DNA of 64,000 nt from Roseibium marinum (GCF_002906165.1 NZ_PPCN01000001.1:1364001-1428000), one strand, 5' to 3'; shown: positions 1 to 9,475, counted from the stretch's first letter. Notes: generated by a model not told the origin, from the sequence alone. Numbers and translations are program-made.

Positions 1-16
1 AAACCTGAAGCTGCAT
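1..16 (-). CDS. 5' end of an unidentified gene leaving the window
   Basis: On the minus strand a strong ribosome binding site (AAGGAGG, 28-22) sits five bases before an ATG at 16, giving M-Q-L-Q-V before the window ends. An in-frame ATG at 31 would add M-K-E-A-T, but it lacks its own site, so 16 is preferred. Too little protein is visible to name a family. The long AT-rich region to its right is presumably its control region. Confidence 0.5.
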
Positions 17-163
17 TGTGGCCTCCTTCATGGGGTGGGCGTGTGACGCCCTCTGTGCACAGTCTTTGAGCCGCGATTTACCGCTTCGCTGCCCGTTTGT
101 TGTTTCCGGCCTGTGAACCCTTTGTAGGTCTCTTGACCGGCACGGCTTTTTGCCGCCTATGAG

Positions 164-193
164 ATAATATTAACCTTTGATTTACCATGTAAA
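164..193 (-). promoter_or_regulatory. Candidate sigma-70-type promoter
   Basis: Reading the minus strand, TTTACA (193-188) is followed after 18 bases by TATTAT (169-164). This would give a leader of about 125-140 bases for the gene starting at 16/31. It is matched by eye only. Confidence 0.3.
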
Positions 194-285
194 CAAATAG
201 CTTATTCTTATAAGGTCATAGATCGTTCACATAGTAATTTTTGTAGATTTTTCTGAGCCGGAAAGTGAATTTTACATGGCGGATA

Positions 286-299
286 TTGATCTCCATCAA
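286..299. promoter_or_regulatory. FNR/FixK-type binding site
   Basis: TTGATCTCCATCAA is a perfect match to the FNR/FnrL/FixK consensus TTGAT-N4-ATCAA. It lies about 255-270 bases before the minus-strand gene at the window edge. No well-placed -10 box was found for the usual -41.5 position in either direction, so the target is unclear. Confidence 0.5.
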
Positions 300-924
300 C
301 GTCAGAACGTGACATAAGTCCTGACAGAGTTGTTTTTCTGTAGTCGATTCACCATTGCCTTTCGGTCAGGAAAAATCTTTAGCAAAAAATTAAGGAAGAG
401 CAGAAATTTCTGAAAGTTTTCAAAAGGCAGATGCGAAAATAGTGAGTTTCATCAAGTCGGTTCCCATCATGATGCTGAAAAACTGGATATTTTTGACAGA
501 GACGTCCCGTGGTGCCTGCCTCTTGCGAAACAGGTTTTTGGCCTGAATTTGACTCAAACCTGTCTGTCTTGCCCTCCACGCATCGCGAAGATGGGGAAAA
601 CTTTTTGACAAAACCTGGGTAATTCAACCGGACGGTCAAATTTTCATCCGGCTGGATCGCCGCGAAAATTCTTTTCGGATCAGAATGCTGTCCGCAGGTC
701 TCAATGTGATCGTTGCACTGTCACAGCTTGCCAGCGGCGTTAACTTAATCCACAGGGTCGCTGAAATTCCGGCAACCTGCCAAATATACTTATTGATCTG
801 CCTTGCGGATCTTGTCTTAAACCGCGCTCCGGTTTTGCTGGCCGAATTTACATATGAGCGTCAGACTTCCCCAAGAATAACTGCAAGATCTTGACAATAG
901 CGCCGGGACCCGGCGCGGATAGTC

Positions 925-2337
925 TCAGATGACCCGCCCCGGACTGAGAAGGTTCTTGGGATCGAACGCGGCTTTGATCCGCCGCATCAGGTCCAGTTCA
1001 ATCTCCGGCTTTACTTCATTCAGGAGATCGCGCTTCAGGCGTCCGATGCCGTGTTCGGCGGAAATGCTGCCGCCGAACTCATGAACGATGCCGTGCACAA
1101 CGGCATTCATCTCGTCCCAGCGCGCGAGATAGATCTCCTTGTCGGCGCCAACCGGCTGACTGACATTGAAATGGATATTGCCGTCGCCCATATGGCCGAA
1201 AGGCACCGGTCTGCAGCCGGGAACGAGACTTTCGACCGCCGCCATGGCCCTGTCGAGAAAGTCCGGGATGGTGGCGACGGGAACGGAGACGTCATGCTTG
1301 ATGGAACCGCCTTCCGGTTTCTGCACTTCCGACATGCCGTGGCGGATATGCCAGAAATCCTGAACCTGCGACAGGTTCTGCGCAAAGGCGGCGTCCTCGA
1401 CCAGACCCTCTTCGAAGGCTTCGCCGAGAATGCTCTCCATCAGGTCGCGGACCGGAAACGCATCCGAAGCGCTGGAAAGCTCCATGAGGATGTACCAGGC
1501 ATGCGCGCTTTCAAGCGGATCGCGGCTGCCCTCCAGGTGCCGCAGACAGAATTCCATGCCGATGCGCGGCATGATTTCGAAACCGGTCAGGACCGGTCCG
1601 GCCTGTGCCTTCGCAAGCGTGAAGAGTTTGAGAGCTGCATGCGGATCGGGCAATCCGATAAAAGCGGCTTCCAGTTTCTTCGGCTTGGGAAAGAGTTTCA
1701 GCGCGGCGGCGGTAATGATCCCCAGGGTGCCCTCTCCGCCGATAAATAATTGTTTCAAATCATAACCGGTATTGTCCTTGCGAAGGGTTCTCAGACCGTT
1801 CCAGATCTCCCCGGTTGGCAGCACGACTTCAAGGCCAAGGACCAGGTCGCGGGTGTTGCCGTAAGCCAGTACCGCGGTCCCGCCCGCATTGGTGGAAATG
1901 TTGCCGCCGATCTGGCAGGAGCCCTGGGAACCGAGGGCGAGAGGGAACAGACGGTCGACTTTGTCCGCTTCGTTTTGCAGGGTTTCCAGGACCACGCCGG
2001 CTTCAACCGTGATGGTGAAACCGGCCGGATCGACGGAACGGACCTTGTTGAGACGAGAGAGGGACAAGACGATTTCATCCCCGGATTCCTGCGGGATTTG
2101 TCCGCCCACCAGCCCGGTATTGCCGCCTTGCGGAACGATCTTCAAACCTTGCTGGCAGGCATATGTCATCACCGCACTGACTTCTTCCGTGCTGCCCGGG
2201 CGCAGCACCACAGGGGTGACCCCCTGATAAAGATCCCGCCACTCCGTCAGGAACGGAGCCTGGTCGTCCGGGCTGGTCAGAACATGTGCCGCGCCGATCA
2301 TTTCGGCAAAGCGGTCGGCATGGGAAGAGCGCTCCAT
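925..2337 (-). CDS. GlcD-like FAD-dependent 2-hydroxyacid dehydrogenase
   Basis: A 470-residue FAD-binding oxidase of the GlcD / D-lactate / D-2-hydroxyglutarate dehydrogenase family. The PCMH-type FAD domain carries the pyrophosphate loop at about residues 69-79 (PQGGNTGLVGG). The C-terminal half has the metal/active-site signature GHMGDGNIHFN and then SAEHGIG. The end (DPKNLLSPGRVI) is typical of the family, and the length is normal. An AAGGA about eight bases upstream supports the ATG at 2337. It stands alone, divergent from fabI. It probably oxidises a D-2-hydroxyacid and passes electrons to the respiratory chain or a flavoprotein; which acid cannot be told from sequence. Confidence 0.85.
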   Translation of the reverse strand: MERSSHADRFAEMIGAAHVLTSPDDQAPFLTEWRDLYQGVTPVVLRPGSTEEVSAVMTYACQQGLKIVPQGGNTGLVGGQIPQESGDEIVLSLSRLNKVRSVDPAGFTITVEAGVVLETLQNEADKVDRLFPLALGSQGSCQIGGNISTNAGGTAVLAYGNTRDLVLGLEVVLPTGEIWNGLRTLRKDNTGYDLKQLFIGGEGTLGIITAAALKLFPKPKKLEAAFIGLPDPHAALKLFTLAKAQAGPVLTGFEIMPRIGMEFCLRHLEGSRDPLESAHAWYILMELSSASDAFPVRDLMESILGEAFEEGLVEDAAFAQNLSQVQDFWHIRHGMSEVQKPEGGSIKHDVSVPVATIPDFLDRAMAAVESLVPGCRPVPFGHMGDGNIHFNVSQPVGADKEIYLARWDEMNAVVHGIVHEFGGSISAEHGIGRLKRDLLNEVKPEIELDLMRRIKAAFDPKNLLSPGRVI

Positions 2338-2507
2338 GAGCGGGGTCCTTGTGAAGTTTGACGGTGAAATTCGGGCGCCAACATAGTGGCTGATGACGCC
2401 GCCGTCGACGCTTCATTCGCGTGGCTGCTCACTTGAAGGAAGAAACCCCCTGTGCCATAGGATGCCAGCCCTCGGGGGTGGTAGAGAAATCCTTTTCGGA
2501 GATGACG

Positions 2508-3326
2508 ATGGCGGAAACGCGCGGACTGATGAACGGCAAACGTGGCCTGATCATGGGCGTGGCTAACAACAAGTCAATTGCCTGGGGCATTGCCAAAGCA
2601 CTGGCCGACGCGGGCGCCGAAGTGGCACTGACCTATCAGGGCGATGCCTTGAAAAAGCGCGTGGAGCCGCTGGCGGAACAGCTCGGGGCGTTTGTCGCCG
2701 GTCACTGCGACGTCACCGACGGCGCCACGATCGACGCGGTTTTCAATGCCCTTCAGGAAAAATGGGGCAAAATCGACTTTGTGGTCCACGCAGTCGCCTT
2801 CTCCGACAAGTCTGAACTGACCGGCCGTTTCGTCGATACCTCCTCCGGTAATTTTGCCCGGACGATGGAAATCTCCTGTTATTCGCTGACGTCCGTCACC
2901 CAGCGTGCCGAAAAGCTGATGAGCGCGGGCGGCTCCATCCTGACGCTGACCTACTACGGCGCCGAGAAGGTGATGCCCCATTACAACGTGATGGGTGTCG
3001 CCAAGGCCGCGCTGGAAACCAGCGTCAAGTATCTGGCCATGGATCTCGGCCCGCAGAACATTCGCGTCAACGCGATTTCCGCCGGACCGATCAAGACACT
3101 TGCGGCCTCCGGTATCGGCGACTTCCGCTATATCCTGAAATGGAACGAATACAATTCGCCGCTCCGCCGGACGGTTACCATCGAGGAAGTCGGCGACAGC
3201 GCGCTGTTTCTGCTGTCAGACCTCGGCCGCGGTGTCACCGGCGAAATCCAGCATGTCGACTGCGGCTATAACATCGTCGGCATGAAGGCAGTCGATGCGC
3301 CCGACATTTCCGTCGTCAAGGATTAA
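2508..3326 (+). CDS. fabI: Enoyl-[acyl-carrier-protein] reductase (NADH)
   Basis: The last step of each fatty acid elongation round: reduces trans-2-enoyl-ACP with NADH in the cytoplasm. With the ATG at 2508 the protein has 272 residues, the usual FabI length. It begins with the divergent SDR nucleotide motif GVANNKSIAWG (residues 17-27). The FabI catalytic set is seen as Tyr149, Tyr159 and Lys166 (HYNVMGVAK). GGAG-like bases six positions upstream favour 2508; an ATG at 2502 and a frame open back to 2421 are less likely. A strong terminator follows. FabI is the target of triclosan and isoniazid-type inhibitors in other bacteria. Confidence 0.95.
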   Translation: MAETRGLMNGKRGLIMGVANNKSIAWGIAKALADAGAEVALTYQGDALKKRVEPLAEQLGAFVAGHCDVTDGATIDAVFNALQEKWGKIDFVVHAVAFSDKSELTGRFVDTSSGNFARTMEISCYSLTSVTQRAEKLMSAGGSILTLTYYGAEKVMPHYNVMGVAKAALETSVKYLAMDLGPQNIRVNAISAGPIKTLAASGIGDFRYILKWNEYNSPLRRTVTIEEVGDSALFLLSDLGRGVTGEIQHVDCGYNIVGMKAVDAPDISVVKD

Positions 3327-3387
3327 TCGTTTCAAAGAGCGGCCGCGTCCGCCCGCATTCTTCTAAAGAAGTCGCTCTGAATTCGCG

Positions 3388-3414
3388 ATGGCCGGTTTCC
3401 CCCGGCCATTTTTC
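3388..3414 (+). terminator. Rho-independent terminator after fabI
   Basis: A perfect 8-bp stem (ATGGCCGG / CCGGCCAT) with a 6-base loop runs into TTTTTC, about 60 bases after the fabI stop. Confidence 0.85.
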
Positions 3415-3434
3415 TATGACATGACTCAGCTCTG

Positions 3435-3475
3435 GGGTCAGGACCCGTTTCAAGCATATTAATGAGTTCTGACCC
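3435..3475. repeat. Short interrupted inverted repeat
   Basis: GGGTCAGGAC (3435-3444) and GTTCTGACCC (3466-3475) form a 10-bp inverted repeat with one mismatch and a 21-base AT-rich centre. It lies just before the phosphatase gene. It may be a small repetitive element or an operator. Confidence 0.4.
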
Positions 3476-3514
3476 TTATTGAAGCTGAAGCTTTCGCATT
3501 GCCCGAGTGAGAAA

Positions 3515-4159
3515 ATGACGATCCTGCGATCCGAGGCAGACCCTGGCCTGCTTCCAAGGCTTCACGATCCGGAACTGCTGATCTTCATCCGTCACGGCCA
3601 GACGGACTGGAATGCGGAAGGGCGTATGCAGGGGCAACGCGACATTCCGCTCAACGCCACCGGAAAGGCACAGGCGGCAGGCAACGGCGAGCGGTTGAAA
3701 GCTTTTCTGAAGGCGGAGAATATCCGGCTGGAAATGCTCGATTTCGTCGCATCTCCCCTTGGGCGAACCCGCGAAACCATGGAACTGCTGCGTTCCGCGA
3801 TGGGCCAGGAGCCTACGGCCTACCGGCTTGACGACCAGCTCAAGGAAATCACCTTCGGACAGTGGGAAGGCTATACTCTTGAGGAACTGGCGGATGATGA
3901 GCAGGATCTGATCCTGCAGCGGCGGGCTGACAAATGGGGGTTTGTGCCCCCTGGCGGTGAAAGTTACGAGATGCTCGCCGGCCGCATCGGCCGCTGGCTG
4001 CGGACGGTCGACCGCCCTTCGCTTGTCGTCTCTCATGGCGGCGTTTTCCGGGTCGTGCGCGGATTGCTGGAAGGGCTGGAGAAATCCGCGGCCCCCAAGC
4101 TGGATGTGCCGCAGGACAAGGTCTTTGTCTGGCGGAATGGCCGGTTCGAGGTCGTCTGA
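3515..4159 (+). CDS. Histidine phosphatase (phosphoglycerate mutase-like)
   Basis: A 214-residue histidine phosphatase. The catalytic RHGQTDWN motif lies near the N-terminus (about residues 27-34). The second active-site histidine lies in VVSHGG and the acid/base Glu in the EITFGQWEG region. This branch includes cofactor-dependent phosphoglycerate mutases, alpha-ribazole phosphatases and many broad phosphatases, so the substrate is open. ATG at 3515 was chosen; the frame is open to a TTG at 3479, but the catalytic core starts well inside either version. It lies downstream of fabI, but the intervening terminator suggests its own promoter. Confidence 0.8.
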   Translation: MTILRSEADPGLLPRLHDPELLIFIRHGQTDWNAEGRMQGQRDIPLNATGKAQAAGNGERLKAFLKAENIRLEMLDFVASPLGRTRETMELLRSAMGQEPTAYRLDDQLKEITFGQWEGYTLEELADDEQDLILQRRADKWGFVPPGGESYEMLAGRIGRWLRTVDRPSLVVSHGGVFRVVRGLLEGLEKSAAPKLDVPQDKVFVWRNGRFEVV

Positions 4160-4472
4160 GCCGAAAGCCCCCCTGCGGACCGCCACAGTTGCCGTATCCG
4201 CAGGTGGGGAGGTTTCGACAGACCAGTCTTCACGTGACTTAATTTAAACGGGCAGCGACGCCACAAAGCGCTTTGCGACACGCTCCTTGCCGAACAGTCC
4301 GCAAAAGCGGTCGGATGGGGTCCTGTTGTCGACGGTTGAATTCAGCGCGCCAGCGGCGGCACTGTGTCCGGATGTGATCGGATACCGTCTTGACTGCGTA
4401 ACCTGACACGCCTTCGACTGAGGCGCTGCCCGAAACCTTGAAACGGTCGGAGCAAACCCGGGAGAATGTGCC
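4160..4472. other. Intergenic region with a strong hairpin
   Basis: The gap holds an imperfect 13-bp hairpin at 4168-4209 (core CCTGCGGA / TCCGCAGG, two mismatches further out, 17-base loop), probably the end of the phosphatase transcript though no U-run follows. Nothing else was recognised. Confidence 0.5.
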
Positions 4473-5642
4473 GTGTCCGCGGATGATTTTTACAGCGATC
4501 TGCCAAGCTTCTCGGATTTCAGTTCGGTCGGCGAACTGGACGGTTACCGACCTGTGCCGGATGACTGGTATGTCCTGGCCGCCGACATCGTGCGTTCGGG
4601 AGATGCGGTTGCCGCAGGGCGCTACAAGGAGGTCAATATGGTGGGGGCGGCGGTCATTGCCGCTGTGGTGAACCGCCTGGGCCACGACCGGGTGCCTTTT
4701 GTCTTCGGTGGTGACGGCGCAATGCTCGTGGTTTGCGAACAGGATGTGCAGGCGGGACGCGAAGCGCTTGCCGGGGTCGTTGACCTTGCCCGTCAGGTCA
4801 TGGAACTGCAATTGCGCGCAGCGGCCATCCCGGTGGCGCATCTGAGGGCGCTCGGCGGAGACATCAGATTGCGCAAGTACCGGCTGAGTGAGGGCAATCA
4901 TCTGGCGATGATCCTGGGAGACGGGCTCGGCATCGCCGACCGCATCCTGAAAGATTCCGAAGCCTCCCGGGCTTTCGCGATAACCCTGCAAGACACGGCG
5001 CTTCCGCCGCTTGACGGCCTTTCCTGCCGCTGGGAGCCGCTGCCGGCGCAAAACGGGCACATCGTTTCCCTGATCGTTAAACCTTCCGGTCGTAAAACCC
5101 TGCCGGAAGTCATGGACGACGTGGCTGAAAAGCTCGGCTTCAATCCGCTGACAGACGACAGCCGGACAAGGCTGGCGGAGAAAAGCCGGCTGCGGTTCAG
5201 GTTCCCGCCCCGGAGCCTCCGGCTGGAAGTCCAAATGTCTTTCGCCGGCAAGGCCCTGCGCGGCTGGGTGACGGGAATAGCCGGTTGTCTGCTGTTTATG
5301 CTGAGCTACGCCACCGGCTGGCGAATAGGGCCTCTTGTTCCCGCTAAATATATCCGCGAGCTGAGCCTCAACACCGACCATCGCAAGGTCGGCGACAGTC
5401 TGCAGCTCGTACTCGATCTGTCGCCGGCCCAGCTTGCGGCGGTCGAAAGCTGTCTGGAGGCGGCCTTTGAGGCCGGAGAGGTCGTCTACGGAATGCATGT
5501 TTCCGGCTCGGCGCTGATGACCTGTTTCGTGGAGGACATCGGCAACAGCCGTCACATCCATTTTGTCGATGGCGCGGATGGCGGCCTGTCGCTTGCCGCC
5601 GAACAATTCAAGAAAAGGCAGGCGGCTCTCTCAGCGGCATAG
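4473..5642 (+). CDS. DUF3095 protein with class III cyclase-like hallmarks
   Basis: A 389-residue protein that I recognise as the DUF3095 family, distantly related to class III nucleotidyl cyclases. Two candidate metal-binding sites resemble a cyclase core: Asp37 in LAADIVRSG and the GGDG motif at 78-81. A hydrophobic stretch lies at about 267-287. Start is GTG at 4473, supported by GGGAG eight bases upstream. It converges on a GGDEF/EAL gene, so both neighbours may belong to second-messenger signalling, but no activity is established here. Whether the substrate-binding residues of a true cyclase are present cannot be settled by eye. Confidence 0.7.
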   Translation: MSADDFYSDLPSFSDFSSVGELDGYRPVPDDWYVLAADIVRSGDAVAAGRYKEVNMVGAAVIAAVVNRLGHDRVPFVFGGDGAMLVVCEQDVQAGREALAGVVDLARQVMELQLRAAAIPVAHLRALGGDIRLRKYRLSEGNHLAMILGDGLGIADRILKDSEASRAFAITLQDTALPPLDGLSCRWEPLPAQNGHIVSLIVKPSGRKTLPEVMDDVAEKLGFNPLTDDSRTRLAEKSRLRFRFPPRSLRLEVQMSFAGKALRGWVTGIAGCLLFMLSYATGWRIGPLVPAKYIRELSLNTDHRKVGDSLQLVLDLSPAQLAAVESCLEAAFEAGEVVYGMHVSGSALMTCFVEDIGNSRHIHFVDGADGGLSLAAEQFKKRQAALSAA

Positions 5643-5662
5643 GTTATGGACCCGTAAATGGG

Positions 5663-7945
5663 TCAGTGTCCTAATCCCAGCACCGTTTTGCGCGGAGCCG
5701 GAGCGGTCAAGGGCATGAGGAAATTGTGCTTGAGGATCAGGGTCAGAAGCTGGTCTTCCGGCACGGCTTTCGAGATCAGGAACCCCTGAATGTCGTCACA
5801 GCCGTTCTGCTTCAGCCACTCAAGTTCACCCGCTGTCTCGACGCCCTCCGCAAGCACGCGGATATCGAGGCTCTTTGCGAGATTGATCAGCGCGCTGGTG
5901 AATTTTTGCAGATCCGGATCCTTGTCCACGCCCGAGATGAAACTCCGGTCGATCTTGACCCTGTCCACCTTCAGGTCCCGCAGGCTGGAAATACTGGAAT
6001 GGCCGGTGCCGAAGTCGTCCAGTTCGATGAAAAATCCAAGCTCCGACAAGCGGGCGATATTTTCCTTGATCGGTGCGACCGTGCTTTCGTCGATCATCAC
6101 CGCCTCGAGAATTTCAAGGCTGATATGGGAAGGGAGCAGGCCCATGGACCGGACCTGACGGTCCAGAGCGTCCGCGGCCTCGGAACTTCCCAGAAGATCG
6201 GCGGAGACATTCAAACCGAAGTGGATCGGGTGCAGGGTCCTGTCGCTCACACTGGCCGCGAGCCGTATGGCATGCTCCCGGACGGTTTTCTCGATCAGAT
6301 CCATATATCCGGCCTCCATGGCGGCTGGAAGGAAGGAGGCGGGCGTGCGGACGTCGTTGCCGTCAATCCAGCGCACCAGAGCCTCCGCGCCGACCAGGGT
6401 TCCGGTATGGATGTCGATCTGGGGCTGATACCAGGGGACGATGTTGCCGTCGTGAAGCGCCTTGAGCAATTGCTTGGCGGTTTCTCCATGCTCTTCGAAG
6501 GTTTCCCGCATGTTGTGGGTGAAGAGACTGTATTTCCCGGGTCCCAGCTTCTTGGCCGAGCGCAGGGCGAGGGCCGCATCGACGAGGACCTGGTCGGTCA
6601 CCACGGCACCGGGCTGAGTGATGAATATCCCGACATTGCTGGCGAGTGTCACCTTGTGGGTGTGCAGGTACCGTTCCTTGCCCAGTTCGTGAATGAGCCT
6701 GGCGGCGAGATGCTCGAACGCCAGCGGGTTTTTCAACCGCCGGCGCAGCAGCATGAACTCGGTGCCGCCGGTCCGGCTGACGAAATCGTCCGGCTCGGCA
6801 ATCTGGGTCAGCTGTTCGGCAACCTGTCTGAGAATGGAGTCGCCGTATTGATCTCCGTGAAGGTCGTTGACTTTCTTGAAATGACGCAGGTCGAAAACCA
6901 GAAGACCGGTCCTTGTGTCCTCGTTCGCCGGAGGAAGGTTTTGAATGGTTTTCAGGAGGGCCCGTCGATTGGGCAGGCCGGTGAGCGGGTCGTGAAATCC
7001 GAGATTTTCAAATTCCTGCTGCGTGCGCACGGCAAGAACTCTGCTCAGCGTCACGGCAACGGCAAAGGCGGCAAGGATGACCACGCAGCCGGCGAGGCCG
7101 GCCAGCGCCACGGCAAACAGGGTTTCCGCCCGCTGTTGCAGCAGATCAAAATTGAGCGTGTCCAGGGCCGCGTGCCAGAGCAGAAAGGTCACCCGCACCA
7201 GCTTTGGCTGCTCCATGATCAGCAGATCTGAAATAACTTCCCCGCCTGTGTGGGCCTTGATGGTGGAGGACAGCAGTTTCGAACCTGCCGTCTGAAAGGA
7301 AAGATTGGTCTTGCGGAAGAGCAGGGCCTGTTCCTGAAGTTCCTGCGCGCCAGCGCCCGTCGGGTTCGTGAGATAAATGGCGGTGTTAAGCGCGGCTTCG
7401 TCCGCGGCCGCCTTGAATTGACCGGCCTGCACGGGGATCAGCATCTTGTCCCAGATATTGATTTCGCCGCGGCTTGCCAGGTGATGGGCGTTTTTCGCCA
7501 TGTTGGAGGATTCAATAACGACGGACAGAAGCGTGTCCTGAATCAGACGCGGAAGTCTTGACGTTTCGGAAGAGGCGGATGAGCTGAGTTTCGCCAGCTG
7601 TGAAAGGGAAGACGTCAGATTGCGGACTTGCCGCAGGGCAAGCGGGACCTTGGGTTCGGCGATAAAGGCCTCCAGGTCTTCAAGCAGGGCGTGGGAACTG
7701 TCTTTTCCGCCGAATTCCTTGAGCTGAATGCGAAAATCATCGGAAAGGTCCCGCACCTTGCCGGTCAGGGCTTTTTCCTGCATCAGCGGGCCGAGGGCCT
7801 CGATCAGATGCAATCCTTCCAGGCTGCGGTCGATCGCGCGCACGTTCTCGATCTTGTTGTGAAACCAGAGCGAAGCGAACAGCAGGCTGGGAGCCAGCAT
7901 GAACACGATCAGCCCCGTCAACCACCCCCTGATCCGCACCGGCAC
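5663..7945 (-). CDS. Membrane GGDEF/EAL protein, likely c-di-GMP phosphodiesterase
   Basis: A 760-residue sensor-type protein. Two membrane helices (about 8-26 and 275-300) enclose a periplasmic sensing region of about 245 residues. Next comes a GGDEF domain (about 315-480) and an EAL domain (about 495-740). The cyclase signature reads GGTEF at 393-397 and the upstream metal site is FDLRHFK, so diguanylate cyclase activity is unlikely. The EAL domain keeps the catalytic set: EAL at 521-523, LNVS, LEILE, LDDFGTG, KIDRSF, AEGVET and QGF. The likely role is c-di-GMP breakdown tuned by a periplasmic signal. The unusual GGDEF may still bind GTP as an allosteric site. Convergent with the DUF3095 gene, only 20 bases apart. 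Confidence 0.85.
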   Translation of the reverse strand: MPVRIRGWLTGLIVFMLAPSLLFASLWFHNKIENVRAIDRSLEGLHLIEALGPLMQEKALTGKVRDLSDDFRIQLKEFGGKDSSHALLEDLEAFIAEPKVPLALRQVRNLTSSLSQLAKLSSSASSETSRLPRLIQDTLLSVVIESSNMAKNAHHLASRGEINIWDKMLIPVQAGQFKAAADEAALNTAIYLTNPTGAGAQELQEQALLFRKTNLSFQTAGSKLLSSTIKAHTGGEVISDLLIMEQPKLVRVTFLLWHAALDTLNFDLLQQRAETLFAVALAGLAGCVVILAAFAVAVTLSRVLAVRTQQEFENLGFHDPLTGLPNRRALLKTIQNLPPANEDTRTGLLVFDLRHFKKVNDLHGDQYGDSILRQVAEQLTQIAEPDDFVSRTGGTEFMLLRRRLKNPLAFEHLAARLIHELGKERYLHTHKVTLASNVGIFITQPGAVVTDQVLVDAALALRSAKKLGPGKYSLFTHNMRETFEEHGETAKQLLKALHDGNIVPWYQPQIDIHTGTLVGAEALVRWIDGNDVRTPASFLPAAMEAGYMDLIEKTVREHAIRLAASVSDRTLHPIHFGLNVSADLLGSSEAADALDRQVRSMGLLPSHISLEILEAVMIDESTVAPIKENIARLSELGFFIELDDFGTGHSSISSLRDLKVDRVKIDRSFISGVDKDPDLQKFTSALINLAKSLDIRVLAEGVETAGELEWLKQNGCDDIQGFLISKAVPEDQLLTLILKHNFLMPLTAPAPRKTVLGLGH

Positions 7946-8273
7946 GCCTCATGATTAATTATCATTGGCAAATATAATATTGGGGGAGGCTTAAGAATTT
8001 GCAAATCTTCTCCGAAAGTTCCGACACGTTTTATTCTTATGAGTTGTTCGGCTTGATAACTGTTTTTGATCGGCGACAAGTTCAATTTCTATTGCATGCA
8101 CTAATTCTTCTTGAGTGGGTCAATAATGAGGTGAGTTCCGGCATTGCCGCATGGGCGCAGGCCGGATCTGATGGGTCTGGGCAGTAGGTCTCAGCTGAAG
8201 GACTTGAGCTTCCCGGCAGTATGGCGTATCGCTCGGCGCCTGACATTTTTTCGCGTGAGGTCGGTAGCCGTTC
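7946..8273. other. Divergent intergenic region before aroC
   Basis: This 328-base gap separates the GGDEF/EAL gene from aroC and must hold promoters for both. The part next to the EAL gene (7950-8100) is AT-rich. A 62-codon open frame at 7999-8187 has no good ribosome site or recognisable features. No clear operator or riboswitch was seen. Confidence 0.4.
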
Positions 8274-9359
8274 ATGTCTCATAACAGTTTTGGTCATTTG
8301 TTCCGGGTGACAACCTGGGGGGAAAGCCACGGCCCTGCAATCGGCTGTGTCGTCGATGGCTGCCCGCCTCTGATCCCGTTGACGGAAGCTGACATCCAGG
8401 GCTTCATGGACAGGCGCAAACCCGGGCAGTCCCGGTTCACGACCCAGCGGCGGGAAGCGGATGAAGTGAAGATCCTGTCAGGCGTCATGATCGACGAGGA
8501 CGGTATTCAAAAAACGACGGGCACGCCTGTTTCCCTGATGGTCGAAAACACCGATCAGCGCTCCAAGGACTATTCCAGGATCAAGGACAGGTTCCGTCCG
8601 GGCCACGCGGATTTCACCTACGATGCCAAATACGGTATCCGGGACTACCGCGGCGGCGGGCGCTCGTCCGCGCGCGAGACGGCGATGCGGGTTGCGGCCG
8701 GCGCCGTAGCCCGCAAGGTCGTCCAGGGGGTGAGCATCCGCGGCGCGCTCGTCCAGGTCGGCCCGCACAGGATCGATCGCGGTAACTGGGACTGGGACGA
8801 GGTCGACAGAAACCCGTTCTTCTCGCCCGATGCCGAGGCGGCGGCCCTGTGGGCCGACTATCTGGACGGCGTTCGCAAGGCGGGGTCCTCGGTCGGCGCG
8901 GTCATCGAAGTCGTGGCAGAAGGCGTTCCCGCAGGCTGGGGCGCGCCGGTATACGGCAAGCTCGATACCGATCTGTCGGCCGCGATGATGTCGATCAACG
9001 CCGTGAAAGGCGTTGAAATCGGCAACGGCTTCGAGGCGGCGAGCCTGACCGGCGAGGACAACGCCGACGAAATCCGCATGGACAATGCCGGCCGGCCGAA
9101 GTTCCTGTCCAACAATGCAGGCGGTGTTCTTGGCGGGATTTCGAACGGCGATCCTCTGGTCGTACGTTTCGCCGTCAAGCCGACCTCCTCGATCCTGACC
9201 GAACGCAGGTCGATCACCCGTCAGGGCGAAGAAGTCGATGTAAAAACCACGGGTCGGCACGATCCGTGTGTCGGTATCCGGGCCGTCCCGGTCGGAGAAG
9301 CGATGATGGCCTGCGTGCTTGCCGACCACTTCCTGCGCCACCGGGGCCAGGTGGGGTAA
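8274..9359 (+). CDS. aroC: Chorismate synthase
   Basis: The last step of the shikimate pathway: EPSP to chorismate, requiring reduced FMN, cytoplasmic. The 361-residue product has the family signatures [10 protein letters not shown] near the N-terminus, RPGHADFTY and the [13 protein letters not shown] block in the middle, and [17 protein letters not shown] near the end. Start ATG at 8274 matches the conserved MSHNSFG opening; a GAGG lies somewhat far upstream (8257-8260). The length is normal for proteobacteria. Confidence 0.96.
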   Translation: MSHNSFGHLFRVTTWGESHGPAIGCVVDGCPPLIPLTEADIQGFMDRRKPGQSRFTTQRREADEVKILSGVMIDEDGIQKTTGTPVSLMVENTDQRSKDYSRIKDRFRPGHADFTYDAKYGIRDYRGGGRSSARETAMRVAAGAVARKVVQGVSIRGALVQVGPHRIDRGNWDWDEVDRNPFFSPDAEAAALWADYLDGVRKAGSSVGAVIEVVAEGVPAGWGAPVYGKLDTDLSAAMMSINAVKGVEIGNGFEAASLTGEDNADEIRMDNAGRPKFLSNNAGGVLGGISNGDPLVVRFAVKPTSSILTERRSITRQGEEVDVKTTGRHDPCVGIRAVPVGEAMMACVLADHFLRHRGQVG

Positions 9360-9475
9360 ATCCTGCGCGGTTACACATTGTTACAATTCTACAGGGCCTG
9401 GGGCTGGACCTTGGGCCGCATCCCTCTAAGTTTCCGAAGCATTGCAGTGTTTCGTGCTTTTCAGGGAGTGATGAC

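Larger units (their letters stand above)
17..924. other. Gene-free region of about 900 bases
   Basis: Positions 160-420 are clearly AT-rich compared with the coding DNA. Apart from the candidate promoter and FNR box listed separately, only short open frames are present (86 codons on minus at 379-639, 69 on plus at 685-894). They have no good ribosome site and no recognisable protein features. Nothing else was recognised. Confidence 0.5.

Noticed and set aside
379..894. Short open frames in the left gap as genes
   Set aside because: No ribosome site, no recognisable protein features, and overlapping frames on both strands.
4239..5606. A 455-codon open frame opposite the DUF3095 gene
   Set aside because: The plus-strand frame has a family match and a good ribosome site; the minus frame has neither.
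5643..5665. GACCC-GTAAAT-GGGTC stem between the DUF3095 and EAL genes as a terminator
   Set aside because: The stem is only 5 bp with no U-run on either strand; too weak to list.
7999..8187. A 62-codon frame before aroC
   Set aside because: It lies in AT-rich promoter sequence, lacks a ribosome site and shows no conserved pattern.
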